A stretch of 64,000 nt of DNA from Buttiauxella selenatireducens (GTDB lineage Bacteria > Pseudomonadota > Gammaproteobacteria > Enterobacterales > Enterobacteriaceae), in the NCBI RefSeq assembly GCF_031432975.1, contig NZ_CP133838.1, forward strand, positions 3,348,001-3,412,000, read 5' to 3'. The notes beneath the pieces were generated by a model. The model worked only from the letters and a program-made list of their open reading frames with translations, did no database searches and had not been told where the DNA came from. How positions within the stretch are numbered: the first letter of the stretch is position 1; the number at the start of each line of letters is the position of its first letter. The position numbers and the translations under genes are program-made. Positions 1 to 10,570 of the stretch are shown piece by piece.

Positions 1-2325
1 CAGCACTTGACTTGCACGGTGACGCGCCGTAGCCATCGCCGTAGCCAGGGCATTAAACGACGGGTTAAACACCGCGTGCATAAACCCATCATCCAGCGTA
101 CGGCTGCGGTTAAGCTTCAGGTAGTTATCTGTATCGACCAGAACCTGCGGAGGAGAATACTCTTCCGGGATCAGGAACAACTTCCAACGCTTAGTACGCA
201 ATCCGATTGTCGCACGGCTTGAAATCACCGAGACGAACGGCGACAGAATCAGTGAGAACACGATTGGCGCAAGCCAGAACAGGAAACGCAAATCCAACCA
301 CGCCATCCCAACAGCCCACACCAGCCCCAGCAGAAGCTGAGAACCGTGGCGCATGAATGCTTCGCCCCATGGTGTGGAGTCATCGTCGCGCTGTGGCGAG
401 TTCCATACCACTTCCCAACCGAGGAACGCGCTGACCACAAACACGGTGTGGAACAGCATACGTACCGGAGCCAGTAGCACAGAGAACAGCACTTCCAGCA
501 GCAGCGAAAGCGTCACGCGGAAGAAACCGCCGAACTCTTTCGAGCCTTTGCACCAAATCAGAATGATGCTCAGAAGCTTCGGCAGGAACAACAACACCAT
601 GGTGGAAGCAAACAACGCAATCGCCAGTTCCGGACGCCACTGCGGCCACACCGGGAATAGCTGGCGCGGTTGCAGGAAGTATTGCGGTTCTGTCAACGCG
701 TGTACCACCTGCAAGGCAGTCGATAACGCAAGGAACATAAACCACAACGGCGCGGACAAATAAGACATGACGCCGGTCAGGAACACCGCACGGTGAACCG
801 GGTGCATCCCTTTTACCAGGAACAGACGGAAGTTCATCAAGTTACCGTGGCACCAGCGGCGGTCACGCTTGAGCTCGTCCAGTAAGTTCGGCGGCAGTTC
901 TTCATAAGAACCTGGCAAGTCGTATGCAATCCAAACGCCCCACCCTGCACGGCGCATCAGTGCCGCTTCCACGAAATCGTGAGAAAGGATAGAACCGGCG
1001 AATGAACCTTCACCAGGCAGCGGTGCTAACGCACAGTGCTCGATGAACGGCTTAACGCGAATAATAGCGTTATGCCCCCAGTAGTGGGATTCACCCAACT
1101 GCCAGAAGTGCAAACCCGCAGTAAACAACGGCCCGTAAACACGAGTCGCAAACTGCTGGCAACGCGCATACAGCGTGTCCATGCCGGACGCTTTTGGTGA
1201 AGACTGAATAATGCCCGCATTCGGGTTAGCATTCATCAAACGCACCAGGTTGGTCAGGCAGTCACCGCTCATGACGGAGTCAGCATCCAACACCACCATG
1301 TAGCTGTATTGATTGCCCCAGCGACGGCAGAAGTCATCGATGTTGCCACTTTTACGCTTCACACGGCGGCGGCGGCGACGGTAGAAGATCTGCCCTTCGC
1401 CCTGCACTTCGTTAATCAGCTCCATCCACGCTTTTTGCTCAGCAACACAGATATCCGGGTTGTAGCTGTCGCTCAGGATGTAAACGTCGAAGTGTTGCTG
1501 CTGGCCGGTCGCTTTTACCGATTCCCACGTCGCCCGCAGACCCGCAAAGACACGGTCTACGTCTTCGTTACAAATAGGCATAATCAACGCGGTACGGTTT
1601 GCCGGATCGATAGGTTCGTCGCCAACCGTTGAAGCAGAGATACTGTATTTATCTTTGCCCATCAGTAGCTGCAGGAAGCCCATCAACGCGGTCCAGAAAC
1701 CGGCTGATACCCAACAGAACAGAATCGCAAACAGGATCAAGATGCCCGTCTGCAACACATACGGCAGCAGTTGCATGAAGGACACCCACAAATCCTGGCC
1801 GAACATGTCGGAAGGATTGATCAGTGCCCAGCCCTGATAAGGAAGAATGGTCTTCATGTACCAGGTTGCAACCACGGTCTGAGAAATCGTCAGCAGCAGC
1901 AGAATGTAACGTCGAATCGTCCCGACGGTACGCCATTTCTGCTCAGCTTCAGCTTCTTCTTTCGACATATAGCGAGGATTAACTTCCCGCCCGCGTAAAC
2001 GATCCCAGAAACGACCGATCGGGTTGGTGCGCCACGGATCGGGGAACATAGAAGAACGCGTTGCTTTTGGCATTGCCTGCAACTGGGTGCGCCCTTCTTC
2101 ATCCTCAATCAGTTGTTCACCGCCCAACGATCCTGGCCAACTCGCTTCGAGTCGGGCCTTTACCGAGGCTAAAGGGGAATCATCGGCTCTGTCATAGTGG
2201 TGCTCTTGCGCATCCAGCGCCTCATGCACCGCTTGCAGATCCGATGCAGGCAGAGCCGCTTTCTGCTCGGCAGAAAGCGGAAGGACATCAATATAAGCAG
2301 ACGCAGTATCAGTAAACTTATTCAT
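1..2325 (-). CDS. opgH: Glucans biosynthesis glucosyltransferase H (3' end cut by window)
   Basis: Inner-membrane glucosyltransferase that makes the beta-glucan backbone of osmoregulated periplasmic glucans from UDP-glucose. The frame stays open from an ATG at 2325 to the window edge, giving 775 residues. The E. coli protein has about 847, so roughly 70 C-terminal residues lie outside. A cytoplasmic N-terminal region is followed by a first membrane segment near residue 137, a GT2 domain with a VLDADS metal-binding motif near residue 345, and further hydrophobic segments. Its start overlaps the end of opgG by 8 nt, so the two are translationally coupled as in E. coli opgGH. The product assignment is firm. 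Confidence 0.97.
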   Translation of the reverse strand, partial: MNKFTDTASAYIDVLPLSAEQKAALPASDLQAVHEALDAQEHHYDRADDSPLASVKARLEASWPGSLGGEQLIEDEEGRTQLQAMPKATRSSMFPDPWRTNPIGRFWDRLRGREVNPRYMSKEEAEAEQKWRTVGTIRRYILLLLTISQTVVATWYMKTILPYQGWALINPSDMFGQDLWVSFMQLLPYVLQTGILILFAILFCWVSAGFWTALMGFLQLLMGKDKYSISASTVGDEPIDPANRTALIMPICNEDVDRVFAGLRATWESVKATGQQQHFDVYILSDSYNPDICVAEQKAWMELINEVQGEGQIFYRRRRRRVKRKSGNIDDFCRRWGNQYSYMVVLDADSVMSGDCLTNLVRLMNANPNAGIIQSSPKASGMDTLYARCQQFATRVYGPLFTAGLHFWQLGESHYWGHNAIIRVKPFIEHCALAPLPGEGSFAGSILSHDFVEAALMRRAGWGVWIAYDLPGSYEELPPNLLDELKRDRRWCHGNLMNFRLFLVKGMHPVHRAVFLTGVMSYLSAPLWFMFLALSTALQVVHALTEPQYFLQPRQLFPVWPQWRPELAIALFASTMVLLFLPKLLSIILIWCKGSKEFGGFFRVTLSLLLEVLFSVLLAPVRMLFHTVFVVSAFLGWEVVWNSPQRDDDSTPWGEAFMRHGSQLLLGLVWAVGMAWLDLRFLFWLAPIVFSLILSPFVSVISSRATIGLRTKRWKLFLIPEEYSPPQVLVDTDNYLKLNRSRTLDDGFMHAVFNPSFNALATAMATARHRASQVL

Positions 2326-3883
2326 TGGCAGGTAGCTGGTAGCTCCAGGTTTCACTCAACGTTTGATCACCATTGACCAGCGCTGCACGCATTTCAGTCG
2401 GTTTCTTCTCATCTTTGACTTTCAGACGTACAGTCAAACGCCAGCCTTTGGTGACTGGGTTATAACGTACCTGGCTGTCAACGATTTCACCATTGTCACC
2501 AATGCTGGTTTGAGCTGTAACCGGCGTATCTTGCGGCAGTTTTTTCATATCCGCACCGACGTAATCAACGATAAATGCAATAGTGCCGTCAGGTTGGCGA
2601 ATCAGATTCGACTGTTTAACATCACCGTTTGAGCGGCGAGTCTGCGCAACATACGCGTTATCTGGCGCATGCATTTTGTCTTCGTCACGGCTGAAAGTAA
2701 TGGTGTACTTGAAGTTCATCTCTTTGCCTGGTTCCGGGAGTTGATCCGGAGTCCAGTAAGCAACGATGTTGTCATTGGTTTCATCGTTGGTTGGGATTTC
2801 AACCAGTTCGACGCGACCTTTACCCCAATCACCTTGCGGCGCAACCCAGGCACTTGGACGCTGATCGTAACGATCGTCAAGATCTTCAAAGCGCGAGAAC
2901 TGACGGCCACGTTGCAGCAAACCAAAGCCAACCGGATTTTCTGTCGCGAAGGAACTCACCGCCAGATGTTTCGGGTTGTTCAGCGGACGCCAAATCCACT
3001 CACCGTTACCGGCATGGATAGACAGACCGTTGGAATCATGTAATTCAGGACGGAAGTTGCTGCCTGGTGATGGCTGATTTGGCCCAAACAGGAACATACT
3101 GGTCAGCGGTGCAACACCCAGCTTGCCCACTTTGTCGCGCAGATACACTTTCGACTGCACGTTAACCACCGTGTCACGGCCAGGGGTAATCACAAAGCGA
3201 TACGCCCCCGTAGCACGTGGAGAATCAAGCAACGCATAGAGGGTCAGCGTTTTATCACCCGCTTTCGGGCGCTCAATCCAGTACTCACGGAAACGTGGGA
3301 ACTCTTCGCCAGATGGCAAAGCAGTGTCGATTGCCAAACCACGAGCAGACAGGCCATAAACCTGACCTGAGCCAATCACACGGAAATAACTCGCCCCGAG
3401 CATGCTGACAATTTCGTCGTTTTTATCTTTGCTGTTGATCGGATAGAGCACTTTGAACCCGGCGAAGCCAAGATCTTTCACGGTGTCTTTATCGTGTTTT
3501 ACATTACCGAAATTAAAGTAATCCGGGTTGTACTTGATCTTATGAACCGCAGTTGCTGTCACTTCATTGATAGCAACAGGGGTGTCGAAGTACATACCCT
3601 GATGATAAAATTCAAGCTTAAATGGGGTCTTTAACTTGCTCCAGTAGGCTTTATCATGATTGAACTGGATCTGCTGATAATCCGCATATTTCATGTCGCG
3701 GAAGAGCGAAGGCAGATTGCTTTTCGGTGCTTCGTAGCTTTTGCCCGCTAATGTTTTCGCTTGTTTTGCGACATCATCGATGGTGAAGGCCCAAACCGAG
3801 GTGGTATAAAGTGACAACATGACTGCCGCACCGAGCCCACACATTTTCATCATTTTTAGTTTATGTTTCATATTAACCAGCAC
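2318..3883 (-). CDS. opgG: Periplasmic glucans biosynthesis protein G
   Basis: Periplasmic protein needed for synthesis and branching of osmoregulated glucans with OpgH. It has a Sec signal peptide ending near SVWA, then the conserved OpgG beta-sandwich sequence, for example [20 protein letters not shown]. The start is ambiguous. The longest frame begins with GTG at 3883. ATG codons at 3871 and 3853 are in frame, and the third one corresponds to the start of the 511-aa E. coli protein. A purine-rich GGGGG lies just before the GTG and 14 nt before the first ATG. It is the first gene of the opgGH operon and is divergent from opgC across 264 nt. Confidence 0.96.
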   Translation of the reverse strand: MLVNMKHKLKMMKMCGLGAAVMLSLYTTSVWAFTIDDVAKQAKTLAGKSYEAPKSNLPSLFRDMKYADYQQIQFNHDKAYWSKLKTPFKLEFYHQGMYFDTPVAINEVTATAVHKIKYNPDYFNFGNVKHDKDTVKDLGFAGFKVLYPINSKDKNDEIVSMLGASYFRVIGSGQVYGLSARGLAIDTALPSGEEFPRFREYWIERPKAGDKTLTLYALLDSPRATGAYRFVITPGRDTVVNVQSKVYLRDKVGKLGVAPLTSMFLFGPNQPSPGSNFRPELHDSNGLSIHAGNGEWIWRPLNNPKHLAVSSFATENPVGFGLLQRGRQFSRFEDLDDRYDQRPSAWVAPQGDWGKGRVELVEIPTNDETNDNIVAYWTPDQLPEPGKEMNFKYTITFSRDEDKMHAPDNAYVAQTRRSNGDVKQSNLIRQPDGTIAFIVDYVGADMKKLPQDTPVTAQTSIGDNGEIVDSQVRYNPVTKGWRLTVRLKVKDEKKPTEMRAALVNGDQTLSETWSYQLPANE

Positions 3884-4147
3884 ATCCCCCTTTGTGTGCT
3901 TAAATCAATCCAATCCATTTTAATGGAAACTTCTGCTTTCCGACAACCAAATACCCGCATTGTTCAGCGCACTGGCTCAGCCTTTAAGCAAAAAAAGACA
4001 ACTGCTTACGCTTTCAGAGCCCATCCAGGAGACAGGATGTCATGGTTAGTGTAGGGTTGCCACGGAATTGATACCGTTCGGGACTTCAAGCCTATTGGGA
4101 TATGTTCTTAAGGATAAGGCGATTCGTCCGATAATGTCTGGAGTATT

Positions 4148-5299
4148 ATGAGTAAAGCACCACAACAACGCGAGTTTTTCCTCGATTCAATCCGAGCCTG
4201 GTTAATGCTCTTAGGCATTCCGTTTCATATCTCGCTTATCTATTCAAGCCACCACTGGCATGTCAACAGCGCTGAAGCCTCATGGGGATTAACCCTGTTT
4301 AATGACTTCATTCACGCCTTCCGTATGCAGGTGTTCTTTGTCATTTCTGGCTATTTTTCTTACATGCTTTTTTTGCGCTACCCGCTTAAACGCTGGTGGA
4401 AAGTACGCGTGGAGCGTGTTGGTATCCCGATGTTAACTGCCATTCCGTTGCTGACTCTGCCGCAATTTTTAATGCTGCAACACGTTAACGACAAAGCAAA
4501 AAACTGGCCGGGTCTTACCCCTTACGAAAAATACAACACACTGGTTTGGGAACTGGTTTCCCATTTATGGTTCTTGTTAGTGATGGTGGTATTGACGACA
4601 ATTTGTTTGTTTTTGTTTCGACAAATGAAAGCCCGTCTTGAGAAGACACCAGAAAATAACGCTTCCGCCATTACGTTAGGAAAGCTCTCAATTGCCTTCC
4701 TGGGCTTCGGCTTTTTATACGGCGCCATTCGCCGCACTATTTTCGTTATTTACTCACCGATATTAAGTGATGGTCTGTTTAACTTTGTGGTGATGCAGAC
4801 GCTGTTTTATCTGCCATTCTTCATGCTGGGTGCTTTAGTGTTTGTACGCCCACAACTGAAAGCCCTGTTCACGACCCCGTCACCATGGTGTGCTGCAGGT
4901 GCGGTCGTGGCGTTTTCTGCCTATCTGCTGAACCAGCGTTACGGCAGCGGTGATGCCTGGATGTATGAAACCGAAAGCGTCATCACGATGGTATTAGGAC
5001 TGTGGATGGTCAACGTGGTGTTCTCACTTGGCCATAAACTGCTGAACTTCCAATCCCGGCGCGTCACCTATTTCGTGAATGCATCACTGTTTATTTATCT
5101 GGTGCACCACCCACTGACGCTCTTCTTTGGCGCCTATATCACGCCGCATATTGATTCAAATATTGTGGGCTTTATTACGGGGCTTATCTTTGTGGTGGGT
5201 ACAGCGATAGTTTTATACGAAATCCATCTGCGCATTCCGCTGCTGCGTTTCTTATTCTCCGGCAAACCGCAGAATGTGGCGGTCAAAGTGGCAAGTTAG
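4148..5299 (+). CDS. opgC: Glucans biosynthesis protein C (acyltransferase-3 family)
   Basis: Polytopic inner-membrane protein that transfers succinyl groups to periplasmic glucans. It is 383 aa with about ten hydrophobic segments and the acyltransferase-3 opening pattern ([20 protein letters not shown]), including the His conserved in this family. It is divergent from opgGH. Its TAG stop overlaps the TAA stop of the convergent clsC by a few bases, so no room is left for a terminator between them. Confidence 0.95.
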   Translation: MSKAPQQREFFLDSIRAWLMLLGIPFHISLIYSSHHWHVNSAEASWGLTLFNDFIHAFRMQVFFVISGYFSYMLFLRYPLKRWWKVRVERVGIPMLTAIPLLTLPQFLMLQHVNDKAKNWPGLTPYEKYNTLVWELVSHLWFLLVMVVLTTICLFLFRQMKARLEKTPENNASAITLGKLSIAFLGFGFLYGAIRRTIFVIYSPILSDGLFNFVVMQTLFYLPFFMLGALVFVRPQLKALFTTPSPWCAAGAVVAFSAYLLNQRYGSGDAWMYETESVITMVLGLWMVNVVFSLGHKLLNFQSRRVTYFVNASLFIYLVHHPLTLFFGAYITPHIDSNIVGFITGLIFVVGTAIVLYEIHLRIPLLRFLFSGKPQNVAVKVAS

Positions 5300-6780
5300 A
5301 GTAACCACTCAATAGGCAAGCGATAAACTAACCGCACCAGGGCCCGTTGCCAGAAACGGGTGTGCGGTTCTTTCTTCCAGACGATCTCTTTGCCCTCACA
5401 GTTTTCCACCCAATTCACTCGCCCCCAGCGGTCTAAACGCAGCGCCCATGCGGCCTCTTTTTGGCTCTGCGTGAAACGTTGGTGGATATCCTCCGCCAGT
5501 GCTGCGCTCTCTATCACAAATCCCATTTCGGTATTGAGCATGGCTGAGCGCGGGTCAAAATTGAATGAGCCGATAAATACTTTCTGCTTATCCACGCTGA
5601 AGGTTTTGGCGTGCAAACTGGAGCCCGAATGTCCGGTTAGACCCCGGTCGCGCGGCCTGCGAGGGCCGTTGTTTTCTGGTTTTAATTCATAAAGTTCGAC
5701 GCCATGACGGAGCAATTTTTTACGCCAGCGTGCATATCCGGCATGCACCACCGCGACATCGTTGGCGGCCAGAGAATTGGTGAGGATGGCTATTTTCACC
5801 CCTTTGCGCACCAGACCGAGAATTTGCGCGACACCGGCACGAGTCGGGACAAAATAGGCAGAAATAATGTCTATTTCCTGTTTTGGCAGGCCAATCACGT
5901 TGATCAGACGCTGTGGGAGCAACGTATGATTGCGCGCCCTTCCCTGCCCCTTACGCGGATCGTCACTGAGCAAACGGGTTTTAGCCCAGTACATATTTAA
6001 CCTGCGAGCCACAAGATCCGTCGCAAACTGGCTGGTGGTCAGGCGATCAAGATAGCGTCGCGCCGTCGGATCGTTACGCCAGTCGTCGGGTAATTGTACC
6101 CGTTGCTGTAGAACATCGGCGTCAACGTCCAGGACTTTGGCAAGCGTCGAAACGCACTGGCTGTTCCAGTAGCGCTCAAAATCCTGGCTGACATTGCCCA
6201 CCACCGGGCCAACCGCCAGCACATCTAAATCTGAAAACAGCGGTTGTTTACCGACGCCAAAATAGGCATCGCCGACATTGCGACCACCAACAATCGTTGT
6301 TTCACCATCCACGGTGAAACTCTTGTTGTGCATCCGGCGATTCAGACGGGCAAAGTCGGTTAGGTAACCAATGGCGCGAAACAAGCGAAATGAGAAAGGA
6401 TTAAACAGGCGAACTTCAATGTGCGGATGAGAGTTAAGAAGCTCTAAAATATTATCCAGCCCATTGGTGTTGTTATCATCAAGCAACAGCCTGACTCTCA
6501 CTCCGCGGTCAGCTGCCGCCAACAATGCACTAAATAACAGCCGCCCGGACATATCGTCCTGCCAGATGTAATACTGCACATCGAGGGTATTTTCCGCCAT
6601 GCCGCACAACAGATAACGTGCGGTAAACGCATCAAGGCTATCCGCAAGAGGATGAATACCGCTCACGCCAGGATGCTCGGCGAGCGCAGGAGTAATCGCT
6701 CTCCCCAGGCGGGTGGCGTGATGATTCCTCACGTTAGAGCTGGGCAAGTAGCTGTTGATAAATCTGGGTATTTTCGTCAT
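5296..6780 (-). CDS. clsC: Cardiolipin synthase C
   Basis: Phospholipase-D superfamily cardiolipin synthase. E. coli ClsC joins phosphatidylethanolamine and phosphatidylglycerol and needs YmdB for full activity. Two HKD motifs are visible: HNKSFTVD in the first half and HAKTFSVD in the second, followed by SFNFDPRS. The start is unclear. ATG at 6780 gives 494 aa but overlaps ymdB by 47 nt. GTG at 6732, one base after the ymdB stop, gives 478 aa, closer to the 473-aa E. coli protein. Neither has a strong ribosome binding site. The gene is coupled to ymdB as in E. coli. Confidence 0.95.
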   Translation of the reverse strand: MTKIPRFINSYLPSSNVRNHHATRLGRAITPALAEHPGVSGIHPLADSLDAFTARYLLCGMAENTLDVQYYIWQDDMSGRLLFSALLAAADRGVRVRLLLDDNNTNGLDNILELLNSHPHIEVRLFNPFSFRLFRAIGYLTDFARLNRRMHNKSFTVDGETTIVGGRNVGDAYFGVGKQPLFSDLDVLAVGPVVGNVSQDFERYWNSQCVSTLAKVLDVDADVLQQRVQLPDDWRNDPTARRYLDRLTTSQFATDLVARRLNMYWAKTRLLSDDPRKGQGRARNHTLLPQRLINVIGLPKQEIDIISAYFVPTRAGVAQILGLVRKGVKIAILTNSLAANDVAVVHAGYARWRKKLLRHGVELYELKPENNGPRRPRDRGLTGHSGSSLHAKTFSVDKQKVFIGSFNFDPRSAMLNTEMGFVIESAALAEDIHQRFTQSQKEAAWALRLDRWGRVNWVENCEGKEIVWKKEPHTRFWQRALVRLVYRLPIEWLL

Positions 6781-7258
6781 CGAAACAGACGAAAACGACT
6801 TCTTCGGGCAACGGACGCAGACCGATATATCGATAAACCGTATCGACAGCTATTTTCGCGGCCAACTCTTTTGGGAAAGCATAGGCTCCGGTGCTGATTG
6901 CCGGAAACGCGATAGTGCGATAACCATTGGCTGCGGCTAAATCCATGCTGTTGCGGTAGGTTTGTTCAAGCAATTCAGCTTCGTTTTCTTCACCACCGCG
7001 CCACACCGGGCCGACCGCGTGAATCACCGCTTTAACCGGAATATTTCCAGCTTCAGTAATCACCGCATGCCCAGGTTGACAGTCGCCCTGTTGACGACGA
7101 ATGACTTCACAGGCCGCCAATAATGCAGGCCCAGCCGCACGATGAATTGCGCCATCAACACCACCGCCGCCCATCAGGGAGGAATTCGCCGCATTGACTA
7201 TCACGTCAACTTTAGCGTGGGTGATATCGCCTTGTATCACCGACAATCTTTCGCTCAT
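6734..7258 (-). CDS. ymdB: Macrodomain O-acetyl-ADP-ribose deacetylase
   Basis: Macrodomain enzyme that removes acetyl from O-acetyl-ADP-ribose. In E. coli it also binds and restrains RNase III and supports ClsC. The 174-aa product is one macrodomain. It shows [20 protein letters not shown] at the ADP-ribose site (about residues 20-40) and the loop [10 protein letters not shown]. It precedes clsC on the same strand. In E. coli its upstream neighbour is ymdA, but here the 14-kb APE operon separates the two. Confidence 0.95.
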   Translation of the reverse strand: MSERLSVIQGDITHAKVDVIVNAANSSLMGGGGVDGAIHRAAGPALLAACEVIRRQQGDCQPGHAVITEAGNIPVKAVIHAVGPVWRGGEENEAELLEQTYRNSMDLAAANGYRTIAFPAISTGAYAFPKELAAKIAVDTVYRYIGLRPLPEEVVFVCFDDENTQIYQQLLAQL

Positions 7259-7463
7259 TGGGAAATCTCCAGTTAGTCTTTGAGAGTAGTCTAAACTTGC
7301 CGGACCACTGACGTATACCCCAAAAAATTCAGCTTACTGAGGAATTACCTCTGACATCTACCCTCTGATTTTTCTCGATTATCCGATAAAAGCGCCAACA
7401 TACCTGACGCATTTTTTTATTGCAGGCGCATCTGTAGCAAACTCCTGGCTGCAAAATAGACAC

Positions 7464-8078
7464 TTAAAGAATAATCAGCTCTGGCGTGAAATTAACGGGG
7501 AAAGGCTGCTCGCCGCAACAGGCAATCAGTGAATCGTCGAGGCTAACATGATGTAAATAGCGGTCTGGCGGGCAAAGTGTCTGGAGCGGTAAACGCAACT
7601 GTTCCATTTGCCAGACCGTTCCGCCACGCTGCTTGAGCACCGCTTCGTGCGCCGTCCAGATGCGCCAGAATTGCCCGATTTGTTGCGCTTCGGGTAAAGA
7701 TTCCAGCCAGTCGCATAATGGCTCGTCGAAACTGTGGCGGGCAATCGCCATAAACCGCGCCCGTGGACGGATTTGTTCAATATCACAACCGACTTCCCCG
7801 CCCCCCACCAGTACGGCAACGCGGGTGGCGTTGTTGCTGATATTAAATTCTGGCAATGACGGATGGTACGGTTTGCCTTGAGCGGCGCGGGCTAATTTTG
7901 GTAACGGCCCATCATTGAGCAGCATTGCCAGCAGGATCCTCGCGGCTATCCAGTCCGGCCGGCGACGGCCAGTTGGCGCATCCTGCAACAATTCAGGCGA
8001 TAGCCAGCGTGTGGCGCACGCATCATTCAACACGCACGCCACCTCGCCGAACGCCAACTGATAGTCGTTTACCGCCAA
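7464..8078 (-). CDS. 4'-phosphopantetheinyl transferase at the end of the APE operon
   Basis: Predicted to attach 4'-phosphopantetheine from CoA to the two APE carrier proteins encoded upstream. The 204-aa product has the Sfp/AcpT-type metal-binding motif VGCDIEQ (Asp99) and a second motif WTAHEAVLK (residues 141-149). The usual consensus is WxxKEAxxK, so the Lys before Glu145 is His here. The frame has no ATG. The most upstream start is TTG at 8078, overlapping the apeR stop by 10 nt. It is the last gene of the operon, and its placement argues for a dedicated role. The family call is good, while the exact start is uncertain. Confidence 0.85.
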   Translation of the reverse strand: MAVNDYQLAFGEVACVLNDACATRWLSPELLQDAPTGRRRPDWIAARILLAMLLNDGPLPKLARAAQGKPYHPSLPEFNISNNATRVAVLVGGGEVGCDIEQIRPRARFMAIARHSFDEPLCDWLESLPEAQQIGQFWRIWTAHEAVLKQRGGTVWQMEQLRLPLQTLCPPDRYLHHVSLDDSLIACCGEQPFPVNFTPELIIL

Positions 8079-9298
8079 CGGCGCATCACCAGTGAGGTGT
8101 TAATCCCACCAAAGGCAAAGTTATTGCTCTGCACAAACTCAGTTTCGATTTTGCGCGCTTCACCCATGATGTAATCGAGATGGCCACACGCCTCGTCAGG
8201 TTGAGTTAAATTCAGCGTTTCGGCAAACCAGCCTTCACGCATCATTTCGATACTCAACCACGCTTCCAGTGCACCACACGCGCCAAGCGTATGACCCAGG
8301 TAGCTTTTCAGCGAAGAGATTGGCGTGTTAGCGCCAAAAACCGCCGCTGTAGCGTGACTCTCAGCAATGTCGCCACGGTCAGTTGCCGTGCCATGGGCGT
8401 TAATGTAGCCAATGTCGCTGGCTGAAAGCCCCGCAGAACGCAGGCTGTTTTCAATACAGATTTGCATCGTTTCTTTCTGCGGCTGGGTGATATGCGCGGC
8501 ATCGCAGTTGGTATGGAACCCGGTAATCTCCCCATAAATCGTCGCACCACGCGCCAGTGCATGATCCAGATCTTCGAGGATCAATGTGCCCGCGCCTTCC
8601 CCAATCACCAGGCCATCACGCTGCTTATCAAACGGCGAGGGAGTGCTTTTCGGTTGGTCATTGCGCTGGCTGGTAGCAAATAGCGTGTCAAACACCGCCG
8701 CTTCCGACGGGCATAACTCTTCCGCGCCACCGGCGACCATGACAGTCTGGTAGCCGTGACGAATCGCCTCCCAGGCATAACCAATCGCCTGGCTGCCGGA
8801 GGTACACGCACTTGACGTCGGGATCACGCGGCCACGCAAACCAAAGAACAGCCCGGTATTCACCGCTGCGGTATGCGGCATCATCTGCACGTAGGTCGTG
8901 CCGGTAATATTGCGGGTGTGCTTTTCAGTAAGCATGGTGGCGAATTCGCTCACAGGGCCCGTGCTTCCCGTGGATGAACCGTAAGCAATACCTGCTTTAC
9001 CGCTGGTGAGAATCGGGTCGTCAAGCAAACCAGCCTGAATTAACGCAAGCTCTGTCGCACGCGTTGCCAGCAACGACACGCGCCCCATCGCCCGAATACG
9101 CTTGCGCGTATAGTGTTCAGGAAGGGTAAAATTATCGACCGGGGCACCGAGCATGGTGTTGAGTCCGTCGTAGACTTGCCATTCCGGCATATGTCGTACC
9201 GCATTTTGACCGGACTTCAAACCCACGGCCACATCCTGCCAGTTATCGCCAAATGCCGTCACGCCACCCATTCCGGTGACGACCACACGGCGAATCAC
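8069..9298 (-). CDS. apeR: Aryl polyene beta-ketoacyl-ACP synthase ApeR
   Basis: FabF-like ketosynthase, one of the elongating condensing enzymes of aryl polyene synthesis. The 409-aa protein has a complete Cys-His-His triad: Cys165 in SSACTSGS, His302 in NAHGTATD and His336 in YLGHTLGA. Translation starts at a GTG with GGAGG 7 nt upstream. The GTG overlaps the apeQ TGA as GTGA, so expression is coupled. By analogy with studied APE systems it extends an ACP-bound aryl starter together with ApeO. Symbols follow published E. coli/Xenorhabdus ape naming as I remember it. Confidence 0.9.
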   Translation of the reverse strand: MIRRVVVTGMGGVTAFGDNWQDVAVGLKSGQNAVRHMPEWQVYDGLNTMLGAPVDNFTLPEHYTRKRIRAMGRVSLLATRATELALIQAGLLDDPILTSGKAGIAYGSSTGSTGPVSEFATMLTEKHTRNITGTTYVQMMPHTAAVNTGLFFGLRGRVIPTSSACTSGSQAIGYAWEAIRHGYQTVMVAGGAEELCPSEAAVFDTLFATSQRNDQPKSTPSPFDKQRDGLVIGEGAGTLILEDLDHALARGATIYGEITGFHTNCDAAHITQPQKETMQICIENSLRSAGLSASDIGYINAHGTATDRGDIAESHATAAVFGANTPISSLKSYLGHTLGACGALEAWLSIEMMREGWFAETLNLTQPDEACGHLDYIMGEARKIETEFVQSNNFAFGGINTSLVMRRWR

Positions 9299-10026
9299 AG
9301 CATACCTCCGTTGATGGAGATAACCTGGCGTGTGACGTAAGCGGCAACTGGCGACATCAAGTAACGCGCAAGTCCTGCCACTTCTTCGGGCATCCCCATA
9401 CGCTGGAGTGGGATCAGGCGCATCGCTTCGTTGAGCGCGGCCTCTTCCATTTCGATCATTCCAGTATCAATCAGGCCTGGCGCTATGCAGTTCACGGTGA
9501 TTTTGCGTTTCGCCAATTCGATTGCCAGCGCTTTGGTCGCCCCAATAATCCCCGCTTTGGCGGCACTGTAATTCACCTGACCACGGTTACCCATCATGCC
9601 CGAAACCGACGAAAGCGTGATAATACGCCCGCCGTTACGCAGGCCAATCATCGGCATCACGCACGGCTGAATCACATTATAAAAACTGTCGAGGTTAGTA
9701 CGAATGACACCGTCCCAATCGTCATCACTGAGGGCCGGAAACGCGCCATCACGAGTGATACCCGCATTGTTGACCACGCCCCAATACGCGCCGTGAGTTT
9801 CGATGTCAGCGTCAATAACATGGCGGCACTGGCTGCGGTCTGCGCTATCAAACTGCATGACGCGCCCTGTTCCGCCCAGCGCTTTTATTTGCTCAAGCGT
9901 TTGCTGTGCGCCTGATTCGTCACGATGGTAGTGCACCACCACGGCAAATCCGTCGGCCGCTAGCCCACAGGCAATTGCCCTGCCGATCCCTTTGCTGGCA
10001 CCGGTTACTAATACTGTCTGAGTCAT
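9295..10026 (-). CDS. apeQ: 3-ketoacyl-ACP reductase ApeQ (FabG-like)
   Basis: NADPH-dependent short-chain reductase that would reduce each beta-keto intermediate during polyene extension. The 243-aa protein has the cofactor motif TGASKGIG (residues 9-16), VNNAG near 85-89, a catalytic Ser at 139/140, and Tyr153/Lys157 in YSAAK. It ends in the usual INGGML. It is separated from apeP by 82 nt, the largest gap within the operon, and that gap contains a palindromic repeat. It is coupled to apeR by a 4-nt overlap. Confidence 0.92.
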   Translation of the reverse strand: MTQTVLVTGASKGIGRAIACGLAADGFAVVVHYHRDESGAQQTLEQIKALGGTGRVMQFDSADRSQCRHVIDADIETHGAYWGVVNNAGITRDGAFPALSDDDWDGVIRTNLDSFYNVIQPCVMPMIGLRNGGRIITLSSVSGMMGNRGQVNYSAAKAGIIGATKALAIELAKRKITVNCIAPGLIDTGMIEMEEAALNEAMRLIPLQRMGMPEEVAGLARYLMSPVAAYVTRQVISINGGML

Positions 10027-10044
10027 CTTGCTGCTATCCCATTA

Positions 10045-10116
10045 AAATACCCGTCATACTTCAAGTGGCATCTTTGTTGGCTTGCCGCCGCGATGCCACC
10101 TGAATTATTTAGGGTA
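10045..10116. repeat. Palindromic intergenic repeat between apeP and apeQ
   Basis: About 72 nt with imperfect dyad symmetry. GTGGCATC near the left centre pairs with GATGCCAC on the right, and outer arms TACCC and GGGTA also match. The left arm begins ACCCGTCATACTTCAAG and the right arm ends TGAATTATTTAGGGTA. From memory this resembles a dispersed enterobacterial palindromic repeat with its middle shortened. It covers the stop codon of apeP, which lies in the right arm. In RNA it would fold into a hairpin inside the APE transcript, so it may shape or stabilise the mRNA. Confidence 0.6.
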
Positions 10117-10570
10117 GTAATTGTTCTAATTCATTATTATCAGGCTGATAGGTATTGACCCGCCCGCTCGCCAGTATGTTGCCATCCGCGAGAATTTGTC
10201 CTTCAAAACACCCTATTTTTTCATCACGCATCAGGAGCGTGACATGACATTCCAACTGCAAACCCTGCTCAAAAGAACCTTCCGGACAACGTACCCCTCT
10301 TCCTCCCAGCAGCATCCCCACGCGGCTTGCTTCTTCGCCGTTATGCATTGCGTGCCAACCCGACCACACGCCCACGGTCTGCGCGATAAGCTCGATGGCA
10401 AACCAGCCAGGTAAATGACCGTCCGCATTGAGAAACGGTGCCAGCACTCCGTGACGGCTTACCGTAACCCGACAATGCGCACTTTCTTGTTCCACGGCCA
10501 CGACCGACTCCAGCAGACACATGGGTGCTTCGTGCGGCAAATAGTGGTGTGGGGCAAGAAAATCAGTCAT
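10109..10570 (-). CDS. apeP: 3-hydroxyacyl-ACP dehydratase ApeP (FabA/FabZ-like)
   Basis: Hot-dog fold dehydratase, predicted to remove water from 3-hydroxyacyl-ACP to give the trans double bonds of the polyene. It is about 153 aa. A helix motif HLPGWFAIELIAQ holds the Glu and Gln typical of FabA/FabZ central helices. I chose the ATG at 10570 over the one at 10582 because GGAG lies 6 nt upstream and the ATG overlaps the apeO stop by 8 nt. In studied systems ApeP works with a second dehydratase, ApeI, which is also encoded here. Confidence 0.87.
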   Translation of the reverse strand: MTDFLAPHHYLPHEAPMCLLESVVAVEQESAHCRVTVSRHGVLAPFLNADGHLPGWFAIELIAQTVGVWSGWHAMHNGEEASRVGMLLGGRGVRCPEGSFEQGLQLECHVTLLMRDEKIGCFEGQILADGNILASGRVNTYQPDNNELEQLLP

